Of a DNA stretch of 64,000 nt, positions 37,229 through 45,733 are shown piece after piece (the first letter of the stretch is position 1; every line of letters starts with the position of its first letter). The stretch is from Bradyrhizobium semiaridum (GTDB lineage: Bacteria; Pseudomonadota; Alphaproteobacteria; Rhizobiales; Xanthobacteraceae). The position numbers were made by a program, and so were the translations under genes. The DNA is taken from assembly GCF_020329505.1 (NCBI RefSeq), contig NZ_JAGKJJ010000018.1, forward strand, positions 17,917 through 81,916. Reading direction: 5' to 3'. The notes beneath the pieces are model-generated. The model did not search any database, was not told where the DNA came from, and worked only from the letters and a program-made list of their open reading frames with translations.

Positions 37229-38419
37229 TTGGCCGTGACCTGCATCGCCCGAAACGACGTGCGCATCCCCTCGCGCCACATGCCGTTGGACCATGTGATC
37301 CGAGCCGTGCTGCTCTCCACTTTGCTGATGGCGCCGGCCCTTGCGGCCGGCGCCGAGGAGGCGAGACCGCTGCGGCTCTGCGCCGACCCGACCAATTTGC
37401 CGTTCTCGAGCGACGATCCGGCGCGGCCGGGCCTCTATCTCGAGATCGGCCAGGCGGTAGGCGCGAAGCTCGGCCGCACCGTGAGCACCAACTGGTACAA
37501 ATCCTATTTCGGCAAGCGCACGGTACGTGAGACGCTGCTGAGCAAGCAGTGCGACGCCATGGTCGGCCTGCCGCTGGCCGACGATTTCATGGGACCAGCG
37601 GTGATCTTCTCCAGGCCGATTGCCCATGAAGGTTACGCACTGGTCGGCGCGAAGAACCGCAAGCTTTTCGGCATCGATGATCTGAAGGGATTGCGCGTCG
37701 CCGTGCAGTACCAGTCGACGCCGCAGAACCTGTTGGCGTCGCGCGACGAGATCAGCAAGGTCACGGTGCTCAGCCCGGACGAGGGCATGGCGGCGCTGGA
37801 CCAGGGCAAGGTCGACGTCGCCTTCATCTGGGCGCCGGTGGCGGGCTGGCTCAACAAGACCGCCTATGGCGACAAGTATCAAGTTGTGCCGACCGAAGGC
37901 GACGGGCTGCTCTGGCCGACGGCAATCGGCTTCGCCAAAAGCTCGGGCACGCTGCGCGACGAGGTCGACGCGGTGCTGCCGTCGCTGCAGGCGGATATCG
38001 CCGCGCTGTTCGCCAAATATGGCGTGCCGAACGGAACCCCGGTGAAGTTCGGTCAGGCCGATCGGGCGACGACGTCGTCCGTTGGCGCAAAGGAACCCGT
38101 CACGGTCGGGCAGGCGGCGGCCGAGAAGCCGGTGCAGACTGCCGCCGTGGCCGGAGATATCAAGGCGGGGCGCGAGATATTCAACGGCACCTGCGCGCAT
38201 TGCCATGGGCCGGACGCGGTGCAGGCCGAACGCAAGATCGACCTCAGGCTGCTGAAGAAGCGCTATGCCGACGAGATGGAACAGACCTACTGGAAGACGG
38301 TTCATGACGGCCGTCCGGCCAAGGGCATGCCGGCCTGGAAGGACGTTTTCAGCGACGATGAGCTCAAAAACGTATATGCCTATTTGCAGACCGTGCAGGA
38401 GGCCGGCGGGTCGAACTAG
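37229..38419 (+). CDS. Fusion of a XoxJ/MxaJ-like periplasmic binding protein with a cytochrome c domain
   Basis: The protein has 396 residues. TTG 37229 is five bases after GGAGG; ATG at residue 18 is the alternative. The signal peptide ends near 40 (APALAAGAEE). An SBP_bac_3-like domain (about 46-275; LRLCADPTNLPFSSDD, DAMVGLPLADDF) is of the type found as XoxJ or MxaJ. After a linker (275-308), a class I cytochrome c domain carries CAHCH at 322-326 and the probable axial Met367 (KGMPAW). In methylotroph clusters XoxJ and the cytochrome XoxG are separate genes, so this joins both jobs in one protein. It lies 22 bases after the dehydrogenase and should take its electrons. Confidence 0.88.
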   Translation: MAVTCIARNDVRIPSRHMPLDHVIRAVLLSTLLMAPALAAGAEEARPLRLCADPTNLPFSSDDPARPGLYLEIGQAVGAKLGRTVSTNWYKSYFGKRTVRETLLSKQCDAMVGLPLADDFMGPAVIFSRPIAHEGYALVGAKNRKLFGIDDLKGLRVAVQYQSTPQNLLASRDEISKVTVLSPDEGMAALDQGKVDVAFIWAPVAGWLNKTAYGDKYQVVPTEGDGLLWPTAIGFAKSSGTLRDEVDAVLPSLQADIAALFAKYGVPNGTPVKFGQADRATTSSVGAKEPVTVGQAAAEKPVQTAAVAGDIKAGREIFNGTCAHCHGPDAVQAERKIDLRLLKKRYADEMEQTYWKTVHDGRPAKGMPAWKDVFSDDELKNVYAYLQTVQEAGGSN

Positions 38420-38455
38420 CCGCAAGGCTTCTGCAACATCGGCGCGAGGCCGCTC

Positions 38456-39136
38456 ATGATGGGCTTCCTGATCATCGACGATCATCCCCTGTTCGGGGAG
38501 GCGCTCGGCAATGCCATCCGGATCTCGCATCCGGATGCGCGCGTCTTCGAGGCGACCTCGATCAAGGGCGCGCTCGGCATCCTCGCCACCGAGCCGAACA
38601 TCGATCTGGCGCTGCTCGACCTGCTGCTGCCCGATGTCGTCGGCTTCTCCGGGTTCCAGAAGCTGCGTGACCGCTATCCCCGGCTGCCGATCGCCATCGT
38701 GTCGAGCGAGGAGGACAAGCATACGATCCGCGAGGCGCTGGAAATGGGCGCGGTCGGTTATCTGCCGAAATCGACCTCGCTCGGCGAGCTGTCGCAGGCG
38801 ATCGCGCGGGTGCTGAGCGGCTCGGTGTCGGCGCCGCGTGATTTCGTCGCGGTCGGCGCGCTCGAGCAGTCGGAGACGGCGCGCACGCTGCGCGAACGGG
38901 TGCAGAAGCTGACACCGCAGCAGATCCGGGTCCTGCATCTGATCACGCGCGGCCTGCAAAACCGCGAGATCGCGGCCGAGCTGAAGCTGGCGGAGTCCAC
39001 GGTGAAGGCGCATGTCACCGAGATCCTGCGCAAGCTGAAGCTGTTCAGCCGCAACAAGGCGATCATCGAGCTCAGCAAGATTCCGCTTCCCGTTCCCGAA
39101 GCCTGCTCGGATGCGAAGGCAGATAAAGCATCCTAG
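38456..39136 (+). CDS. NarL/FixJ-type response regulator
   Basis: The protein has 226 residues. The receiver domain (4-120) has acidic IIDDHP and phospho-acceptor Asp55 (LALLDLLLPD); Lys is in LPKSTS. A LuxR-type HTH covers about 155-210 (LTPQQIRVLHLITRGLQNRE, ESTVKAHVTEILRKL). It starts 36 bases after the fusion gene and is paralogous to the next regulator. Its genomic place beside a PQQ dehydrogenase and soluble kinase resembles the ErdR/ErcS-type control of alcohol oxidation in pseudomonads, so control of the dehydrogenase is likely but inferred. Confidence 0.9.
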   Translation: MMGFLIIDDHPLFGEALGNAIRISHPDARVFEATSIKGALGILATEPNIDLALLDLLLPDVVGFSGFQKLRDRYPRLPIAIVSSEEDKHTIREALEMGAVGYLPKSTSLGELSQAIARVLSGSVSAPRDFVAVGALEQSETARTLRERVQKLTPQQIRVLHLITRGLQNREIAAELKLAESTVKAHVTEILRKLKLFSRNKAIIELSKIPLPVPEACSDAKADKAS

Positions 39137-39251
39137 ATTGCTGCATTGCAAGGCGAGCACGGCAGACTTCGCCTGTAGGCTGCACCCGAGCTTTGGGATA
39201 ACGTCGTCCCGCAATGGCTGTCATGAGCGATCGGGAGAGGACTGCACAGCG

Positions 39252-39992
39252 TTGACCACGACCGCGCCCCTGGCGGACCAGCCGCCGGTCAGCAAGCAGG
39301 GTGCCCCTCGGCTGCTCATCGTCGAGGATCACCCGCTGTTTCGCGCTGCTTTGGTCGGCGTGATCGGTGCCGAATTTCCCGATGCCGAGGTAATGCAGGC
39401 GACGTCGATCGACGCGGCGCTCGACATCATCGTCGCGCGCGATAATCCCGATCTGATCCTGCTCGACCTCTCGATGCCCGGAACCAGCGGCCTGCTCGGC
39501 GCTTACCGGGTGCGCGCCGCGGCGCCGCGCAGCGCGCTCGTCATCGTGTCGGCGCATGACGATTCGCGGATCGTCGGCAGCGCGATCGCGCTCGGCATCT
39601 CCGGCTATATCCCGAAGTCGACCCCGAAGGCGGAGCTGGCGCAGCTATTGCGCGGCATCCTCGACGGCGAAGTCAGCCTGCCCAAGCGCTTCCGCGATGC
39701 GGCTGCCGCCAAAAAGGGACAGGCCGATACCAAGGATCTGCTGCGGCATCTCGGCCAGATGACCTCGCAACAGCTGCGCGTGCTCGACATGATCTGCCGC
39801 GGGCTGCAGAACAAGCACATCGCCTACGAGCTCGATATCTCGGTGACGACCGTGAAGGTGCATGTCTCCGAAATCCTGCGCAAGCTCGACGTGCGCAGCC
39901 GGACCGAGGCCATCATCGCGCTGTCGAAGCTCGACTTCGGCAAGCAGGACCACGCCGCGGTGACGCCGGCAGCGCGCGAGAGCGGGTCATAA
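39252..39992 (+). CDS. Second NarL/FixJ-type response regulator
   Basis: The frame has no ATG before the receiver domain. TTG 39252, with GGAGAGG about 11 bases upstream, is the best start and gives 246 residues. The receiver domain has IVEDHP, Asp72 (LILLDLSMPG) and Lys in IPKSTP. The LuxR HTH is near 170-225 (MTSQQLRVLDMICRGLQNKH). It is about half identical by eye to the regulator upstream, so tandem duplication is likely. Its end overlaps the convergent kinase gene by six bases. Confidence 0.87.
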   Translation: MTTTAPLADQPPVSKQGAPRLLIVEDHPLFRAALVGVIGAEFPDAEVMQATSIDAALDIIVARDNPDLILLDLSMPGTSGLLGAYRVRAAAPRSALVIVSAHDDSRIVGSAIALGISGYIPKSTPKAELAQLLRGILDGEVSLPKRFRDAAAAKKGQADTKDLLRHLGQMTSQQLRVLDMICRGLQNKHIAYELDISVTTVKVHVSEILRKLDVRSRTEAIIALSKLDFGKQDHAAVTPAARESGS

Positions 39993-41360
39993 CCGTGTCG
40001 CCGGCTGCTCGGAGGCGAGCAGGAACGACAGCAGCGAGCGCATCTCGGCCGGCTTGATCGGCTTCTTCAGCAATTCGTGGCCGAACGCAGCGACGTCCGA
40101 GGCGGCCTTGGCGGAATAGTCGGCGGTAACGATGATCGCCGGGACCGACGTCTTGATGGCGCCGCGGATCACGTCGACGGCCTCGATCCCGGTCTCGCCA
40201 TTGTCGAGGTGAAGATCGGCGATGATCGCATCAGGGATTCCATCCAGGGCGCGGATGCGCTCCAGCGCCTCGGTCTTGGAGATCGTCACGGCAACATCGC
40301 AGCCCCATTTCTCCAGCAGGCTGGCAAGTCCCTCGGCGCTCGACAGATCGTTCTCGATCAAGAGAATCTTCGCCCCCTCCATGCCGCCATAGCGATGATC
40401 GACGCTGGCCTGCTCGCGGGCAGGGATCGCGACGGGCTCGGCGGAGCGCGGAACGGTGACCGAGAACACCGAGCCCTTGCCCGGGCGCGACGTCAGGCGG
40501 ATGTCGTGGCCCAGCACGTCGGCAAACCGGCGCACGATCGACAGGCCGAGCCCGATGCCGGCGGTGTCGCCGGCGCTGGCCTCGCCGCGCTGAAACTCGA
40601 CGAAGATGGCTTCGCGCTGGGCTTCGGGGATGCCGGGGCCGGTGTCGTGCACCTCGATGCAGACATCGTCACCACTGGCGCGGCATCCCATCAGCACGCT
40701 GCCGCGCTGGGTGTAGCGCAGTGCATTGGCCAGCAGGTTCTGCAGGATCCGCCGCAGCATCAGCGGGTCCGACTGCACCGCGACGGACGACGGCACGATG
40801 GTCAGCGCGAGGTTGCGTTTGGCCGCGACCGGGCGGAACTCCTGCTGCAGGGCCTCGAACAGCGCGGCGATCGCCACCGGGCCGAATTCCGGCTTCAGCA
40901 CGCCGGCATCGAGCTTGGAGATGTCGAGCAGCGTGCGCAGCATGTCCTCCAGCGTCGCCAGCGAGCGGTCGATCTGGTCGGTCAGCGCCACGCCCTTCGG
41001 CTCGCTCACCATCTCGGTCAGCGCCGACAGCGTCAGCCGTGCCGCGTTCAGCGGCTGCAGCAGATCGTGGGTGACGGAAACCAGCACCGACGACTTCAGC
41101 GAACTCGCCGCCTCGGCCTGCTGCTTGGCCTGCAGCAGACGGCCGTTGGTCTTCTCCAGCGACTGCAGCACCTGCTTGAGCTGCTGGGTGCGGTCGCGCA
41201 CCTGCTGATCCAGCGCGATCGCGGTCTCGAACAGCGAGAACGCGTTGAGCTGCTGGTCGGTCGAGCGCTCGACCCGCGACATCAGCGCCGCGTTGATCTT
41301 GCGCAGCTTCTCGGCCTCGCGCTCGAGCGTTGCGACCCGGCTGGTTCCCGTATCCGTCAT
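39987..41360 (-). CDS. Soluble hybrid sensor histidine kinase
   Basis: The protein has 457 residues and no membrane helix. An N-terminal coiled coil (1-85) is followed by HisKA with His98 (SVTHDLLQPLNAA) and HATPase_c with an N box (LQNLLANALRY), G1 (DTGPGIP) and G2 (GIGLGLSIVRR). A receiver domain (330-455) has Asp382 (IIADLHLDNGE). Its start ATG overlaps the stop of the FIST gene (ATGA), so sensor and kinase are translationally coupled. The FIST protein probably supplies the ligand sensing and the NarL-type regulators the output. Confidence 0.93.
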   Translation of the reverse strand: MTDTGTSRVATLEREAEKLRKINAALMSRVERSTDQQLNAFSLFETAIALDQQVRDRTQQLKQVLQSLEKTNGRLLQAKQQAEAASSLKSSVLVSVTHDLLQPLNAARLTLSALTEMVSEPKGVALTDQIDRSLATLEDMLRTLLDISKLDAGVLKPEFGPVAIAALFEALQQEFRPVAAKRNLALTIVPSSVAVQSDPLMLRRILQNLLANALRYTQRGSVLMGCRASGDDVCIEVHDTGPGIPEAQREAIFVEFQRGEASAGDTAGIGLGLSIVRRFADVLGHDIRLTSRPGKGSVFSVTVPRSAEPVAIPAREQASVDHRYGGMEGAKILLIENDLSSAEGLASLLEKWGCDVAVTISKTEALERIRALDGIPDAIIADLHLDNGETGIEAVDVIRGAIKTSVPAIIVTADYSAKAASDVAAFGHELLKKPIKPAEMRSLLSFLLASEQPATRL

Positions 41361-42538
41361 TTTAGCGCAGCGGCCCGCTTACCGATAGCGACGCCGGTCA
41401 GCGTCTGGTTGACATGCATGGACCGATATTGCTCGCCATAGGTCTGGAAGCCAATCACATTGTTGCGGCGATACAGTTCCGACATCTCGCGCGACAGCTG
41501 GTGCTGCTCGACATCGAGCCGCCGCAGCACGCATTCGAAGCCGATGAAGGCCGCGACCTCGCCGAGGTCTTCGGTGATCTCCTTGAGCATCTCACTGGTG
41601 GCGTCGACCGGATTTCGCTCGCGCGCCACCGTCAGAACCATGCCCTCGTCGATGGCGCAGAAGAATTGCAGCGAGCCGTCCGGGTTGGTGCGCTGGATCG
41701 AGCGGGCGTAGTAGGCGCCGCCGACGCGGACCAGCAGCGGATGTGCGGCAAAGGAGAACAATTCGAGCTTGTTGTCGCTCAAACCCACTGCGCGCGAATA
41801 TTCCAGCGCGGCGGGCTCGGCGTTGATCTCCTTGACGATCCGCCGCTCGGTGTCGGCCTCGGTCACCACCATCTTGGTCGCTGTAGGCTCGAAATGGTCG
41901 CATTTGAACAGCCGGAACGGCAGCCGGGTGCGGATCAGGATCACGACGGCGGCGTCGGTATAGGCCTTGCCGCCGTGGAAGACCCAGGATTTCTCGAAGC
42001 GCAGCCCGTCGCCGGCCGAGCCGCCGACAATGGGAATGTCGCCCAGCGAGGCATAGATCGCCGACATGATGGTTTCTTCGCGCTGGCACATCCCGTCAAT
42101 GAACAGCAGCCCGAAGGAATCGTCGGCGGGGTCGCAATGCTCGGTGCGTTGCGCGAACTCCTGCTGCAATTCGGTGCAGATCGAGCGGCCGCGATCGACC
42201 CGGAACGTCGCAAGCTCGAACAGCGGGCGCGCCGCGATCACGAAGTCGGCTGCGCTAAAGCCCATCGCGACCACGCTGTCCTCGTCCCAGCCGGCGGGCG
42301 CGAGCTCGCCGGCAGTCGAGCAGCCGAAGATCGGGACGTCAGGCATCAGGCGCGACAGCTCGGCGATGAAGATCTGCGGATCGTAGAACGGCGAGACGAA
42401 CACGGTGACCATCGCGAGCTCGGCCTTGGCCAATTGGCGCGCGATCTCGTCCGCGGCCTCGCGCGGTCCGTCGGTCTTCGCCTGCGCCACGACAATGCTG
42501 TCGCCGGCGCTGCCATGCTTCTCCGCCAAAGGCCTCAT
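41357..42538 (-). CDS. FIST domain (FIST_N/FIST_C) small-molecule sensor
   Basis: From ATG 42538 the product has 393 residues; an in-frame TTG at 42,601 would add 21 unconserved residues. FIST_N is at about 40-220 (VPIFGCSTAGELAPAGWDED, GLLFIDGMCQREETIMSAIY, VGGSAGDGLRFEKSWVF) and FIST_C at about 225-370. The C-terminal tail GFECVLRRLDVEQHQLSREM...GFQTYGEQY is typical of stand-alone bacterial FIST proteins. The family is thought to bind small ligands such as amino acids. It overlaps the kinase by four bases, forming a sensor-kinase unit. Confidence 0.92.
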   Translation of the reverse strand: MRPLAEKHGSAGDSIVVAQAKTDGPREAADEIARQLAKAELAMVTVFVSPFYDPQIFIAELSRLMPDVPIFGCSTAGELAPAGWDEDSVVAMGFSAADFVIAARPLFELATFRVDRGRSICTELQQEFAQRTEHCDPADDSFGLLFIDGMCQREETIMSAIYASLGDIPIVGGSAGDGLRFEKSWVFHGGKAYTDAAVVILIRTRLPFRLFKCDHFEPTATKMVVTEADTERRIVKEINAEPAALEYSRAVGLSDNKLELFSFAAHPLLVRVGGAYYARSIQRTNPDGSLQFFCAIDEGMVLTVARERNPVDATSEMLKEITEDLGEVAAFIGFECVLRRLDVEQHQLSREMSELYRRNNVIGFQTYGEQYRSMHVNQTLTGVAIGKRAAALK

Positions 42539-42965
42539 CCCTGACCCACGTTCGTTGCTCGGAGCGGGCGAATAGCCCGCGCGTGCCGCTGCGGTGTTCA
42601 AGCCGCGCGGCGATGGTGGGCCGTTCGGCTCGCCCGAATCTTTGGAGTGGTGGCGGGACGCATCATTGCTCCGGCGCGGTCGCCGGCAGGTCGCTTCGCC
42701 GCAAGCGCCGATGGCGGACGCGATGACATGGGACGCCTCCCGATGTGGTTACCTGGCCCGGGCAGGGCCAGGTTTGATTGGTTCTAAACTATCGGGCCGG
42801 CAGGGCGCGTCAATCCGGCTGCCTGTCGTGCCCGGTCGACCAAGGTAGTACGGGAGGACGGCGCGGAATTTTTTGCCCATTTACTCGCCTTTATCGATTT
42901 CTGCCCTAGTTTCGCGCACCGGGGACTGAGGCGGCGGGGGCTGCCTGATCCCGCATGGTTTTGGA
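42539..42965. other. Divergent intergenic region, no gene seen
   Basis: There are 427 bases between the FIST gene and the chemoreceptor. Short open frames in the region lack protein-like features. The AT-richer part at 42,860-42,905 (gaattttttgcccatttact) is the probable chemoreceptor promoter. Confidence 0.45.
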
Positions 42966-45017
42966 ATGAAGACGAGGGGCGGCATGGCGGGGCTCAAGCG
43001 ATCGCGTTCGATCAAACTCCCAACCCTCCGCTTCCGCGCCAAGATCATGCTCGGCTTTGCCGTGACGCTGGCGCTTTCGGCCGCCACCATGGGCTTTGCC
43101 TATTTCGGCTTCGAACGGGTCTCGGCCGGCGTCGCCTCCTACCGCCAGAGCGTCGCGGAAGCCGACCTCGCCCGCAATATCGACCGCGAGCTGATCTCCT
43201 ACCGTTCGCTGGCCCGCTATTTCGTGGCGACCGGCAAGGAGGAGGACGCCAAGGCGGCGCTCGCCGCCGAAGCCAGCCTGAAGGACGCCATCCTCGCCTC
43301 GATGAAGGGCTCTACCAACCCGGCGCGGCGCGAGCAGATCACCAGGCTGGAGCGTGAGTTCCGCGCTTTCACGAAGATCTTTGCCGAGATCGTCAGGATC
43401 AAGAACGACAGCGCGCAGACCGCGCAAAACCAGCTCGTCCGCAGCGCGACCTCGATGCGCTACAAGCTCGACGACCTGCCGAGCAACGCCGACGATACCG
43501 AGCTGGAGCCGATCCAGTTCGGCGCCAAGAAGGTGGCCGATCAATTGCAGTCGATCACCAGTGCCGTCACCACTTTCGTCGTCAATGGCGACAAGTCGGT
43601 TGCGGCGAGCGCACTGGCCCGGCTCAAATTCACCGAAAACCTGCTGAAGGCGATCACGTCGAAGAACGAACGGATCACCCAGTCCGTGAAGGACATCGAC
43701 GCGCTGCTGTCGGAATACCGCGCGGCGCTCGCCAAGCTGATCGAGAACTCGAAATCGATCGATGAGCTGACGGTCGAGATGACTGAATCCGCGGCCGCCA
43801 TCAGCCAGGGCGCAGCGGGAATGAAATCCGATCTGGTGGCGGATCAGAAGCGCCTCGAGGACGAATCGCAAGCCACCATCGGCGACACCGAATGGCTGAT
43901 GCTGCTGCTCGCTGCCGGCAGCCTCGTGCTGGGGCTCGGCTGGGCGTTCCTGCTCGGCAAGGGCATTTCGCGGCCGATCGCGGCGATGTGTGCCGCGATG
44001 CGCGAGCTTGCGGCCGGCAATTTCGACGTCGTGCTGCCCGGCCTCGGCCGTCGCGACGAACTCGGCGAGATGGCGGGTGCGGTCGAGGAGTTCAAGGTGC
44101 AGGCGATCGCCAAGGCAGAGCGCGATGCCGCGAGCCAGGAGGCGCAGAACAAGGCCAGCGCCGCGGCACGCCGCAGCGAACTGATCCGCTTCGCCGACGA
44201 ATTCGAAGCGGCCGTCGGCTCGATCGTCTCCAACGTCTCGGCCTCCGCGGCGCAACTCGAATCGGCGGCCGGCACGCTGACGCGGACCGCAGAGACCACG
44301 CAGAACCTTTCGAGCCAGGTCGCCGGCGCTTCGGAGGAAGCCTCCAGCAACATGCAGTCGGTGGCGTCAGCGACCGAGGAGCTGTCAGCCTCGGTCGACG
44401 AGATCGGCCGCCGCGCCAAGGAATCCAGCCAGATCGCCGACGCCGCTGTGCGTCAGGCCGAGCAGACCGACGCGCGGATCGGCAAGCTGTCGCGCGCCGC
44501 GCAGGAGATCGGCGACGTGGTCAAGCTGATCACCGCGATCGCCGAGCAGACCAATCTGCTGGCGCTAAACGCCACGATCGAGGCCGCCCGCGCCGGCGAT
44601 GCCGGCCGCGGCTTTGCGGTGGTTGCCTCCGAGGTGAAGTCGCTGGCGAGCCAGACCGCCAAGGCGACCGACGAGATTTCCAACCACATCGCCGGCATGC
44701 AGTCGGCGACGCAAGAATCGGTCGCGGCGATCAAGGAGATCGGCGGCACCATCGGCCAGATTTCGGGCATCGCGACCAATATCGCGAGCTCGGTCGAGCA
44801 GCAGAGCGCCGCGACACAGGAAATCGCCCGCAGCGTGCAGAACGTCGCGGCCGGCACCCAGCAAACCGCCTCCAGCGTCACCCAAGTCAACCGCGGGGCC
44901 ACCGAAACGGGAGCTGCCTCGGAAGAGGTGCTGAACTCGGCGCGCTCGCTGTCCGTCGAGAGCACGCGGCTGCGCGAGGAGCTCGACCGCTTCATGGCGA
45001 ACATTAGGGCGGCGTAG
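42966..45017 (+). CDS. Methyl-accepting chemotaxis protein
   Basis: The protein has 683 residues. The first membrane helix is at about 28-50, a long helical-bimodular periplasmic sensor at about 52-310, the second helix at about 315-337, HAMP at about 338-392 and a coiled-coil signalling domain to the end. The hairpin tip reads EQTNLLALNATIEAARAG. No C-terminal CheR-binding pentapeptide is present. ATG 42984 (GAGGGGCGGC upstream) is an alternative start. The ligand is unknown. It stands alone between intergenic repeats. Confidence 0.94.
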   Translation: MKTRGGMAGLKRSRSIKLPTLRFRAKIMLGFAVTLALSAATMGFAYFGFERVSAGVASYRQSVAEADLARNIDRELISYRSLARYFVATGKEEDAKAALAAEASLKDAILASMKGSTNPARREQITRLEREFRAFTKIFAEIVRIKNDSAQTAQNQLVRSATSMRYKLDDLPSNADDTELEPIQFGAKKVADQLQSITSAVTTFVVNGDKSVAASALARLKFTENLLKAITSKNERITQSVKDIDALLSEYRAALAKLIENSKSIDELTVEMTESAAAISQGAAGMKSDLVADQKRLEDESQATIGDTEWLMLLLAAGSLVLGLGWAFLLGKGISRPIAAMCAAMRELAAGNFDVVLPGLGRRDELGEMAGAVEEFKVQAIAKAERDAASQEAQNKASAAARRSELIRFADEFEAAVGSIVSNVSASAAQLESAAGTLTRTAETTQNLSSQVAGASEEASSNMQSVASATEELSASVDEIGRRAKESSQIADAAVRQAEQTDARIGKLSRAAQEIGDVVKLITAIAEQTNLLALNATIEAARAGDAGRGFAVVASEVKSLASQTAKATDEISNHIAGMQSATQESVAAIKEIGGTIGQISGIATNIASSVEQQSAATQEIARSVQNVAAGTQQTASSVTQVNRGATETGAASEEVLNSARSLSVESTRLREELDRFMANIRAA

Positions 45018-45033
45018 GTAGCCAACACTCCGC

Positions 45034-45151
45034 CGTCGTCCTGGCGAAAGCCAGGACCAACAACCACCACTCGTTGTTTCTGGTATACAGCTCGCCGCGT
45101 GCCCGTTCCGGTGGCCGCGGCGTATGGGTCCTGGCTTTCGCCAGGACGACG
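45034..45151. repeat. 25-base perfect inverted repeat (dispersed element)
   Basis: The arm cgtcgtcctggcgaaagcca ggacc (45,034-45,058) is inverted exactly at 45,127-45,151. It shares the outer cgtcgtcc and layout of the repeat at 21,146-21,269 while the middle bases differ in both arms together. It lies between convergent genes. Confidence 0.85.
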
Positions 45152-45180
45152 CAACCAATTGGCATCGCGGGACGACGATC

Positions 45181-45549
45181 TCAATCCCGGCCGAACTGGT
45201 GCTTCAATTCGACCTTGGCGCGTTCCAGCCGCGAGCGCTGCGTCTTGGGCAGCGTCTTGCCGGCGCGATTGATGTAGAAGGTCAGCATCGACAGCGCGGA
45301 GCGATAAGCGCCGCTCTTGCGCCGCTTGCTGTGTTCGGCGGACGCTTTCAGCGAGGCCGCGATCTTCTTGGCGCTGGTCTGCTTGAACACGCCGCCTTTG
45401 AGGTCGAGCGCATCGCTCTCCTTCGTCACGCGCTGCGACCAGCGTTTCGATGGCGTCTTGCGGGCTCCGCGCTTCCGCCGGGCCGTGCTCGTGGTCCGCG
45501 CCGCGGATTTTCGCGCCGTTTTGCGCGTTGTGGTTTTGCGTGCTGCCAT
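45181..45549 (-). CDS. DUF3175 protein with a lysine/arginine-rich histone-like N-terminus
   Basis: From ATG 45549 (GGAG six bases upstream; several in-frame ATGs lie just before) the product has 122 residues. Residues 1-36 are Ala/Arg/Lys/Thr-rich (MAARKTTTRKTARKSAARTT), like DNA-binding histone-H1-type tails. Residues 37-122 form the DUF3175 domain (SKRWSQRVTKESDALDLKGG, SALSMLTFYINRAGKTLPKT). The function is unknown; DNA binding is suggested by charge only. Confidence 0.85.
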   Translation of the reverse strand: MAARKTTTRKTARKSAARTTSTARRKRGARKTPSKRWSQRVTKESDALDLKGGVFKQTSAKKIAASLKASAEHSKRRKSGAYRSALSMLTFYINRAGKTLPKTQRSRLERAKVELKHQFGRD

Positions 45550-45733
45550 CATCATCTCCATCGCATGTGAGCCGAAAACAGCCTGTGGCACGCCCGGTTC
45601 CTAAGCTGCACTGCGGGAACCCTCGCGGAGCGGCGGCGTTAACCTGCCGTGGCGGGCATCCGTTTGCCGCAATCCCGGGGGTTAAGGACCTTGGAGCGCT
45701 TCGTTCCAGGGTTTTTCTCATTGGCCTGGCGCA

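Noticed and set aside
36923..39214. 763-codon minus-strand frame
   Set aside because: Antisense to the dehydrogenase, fusion protein and regulator, all of which have clear domains.
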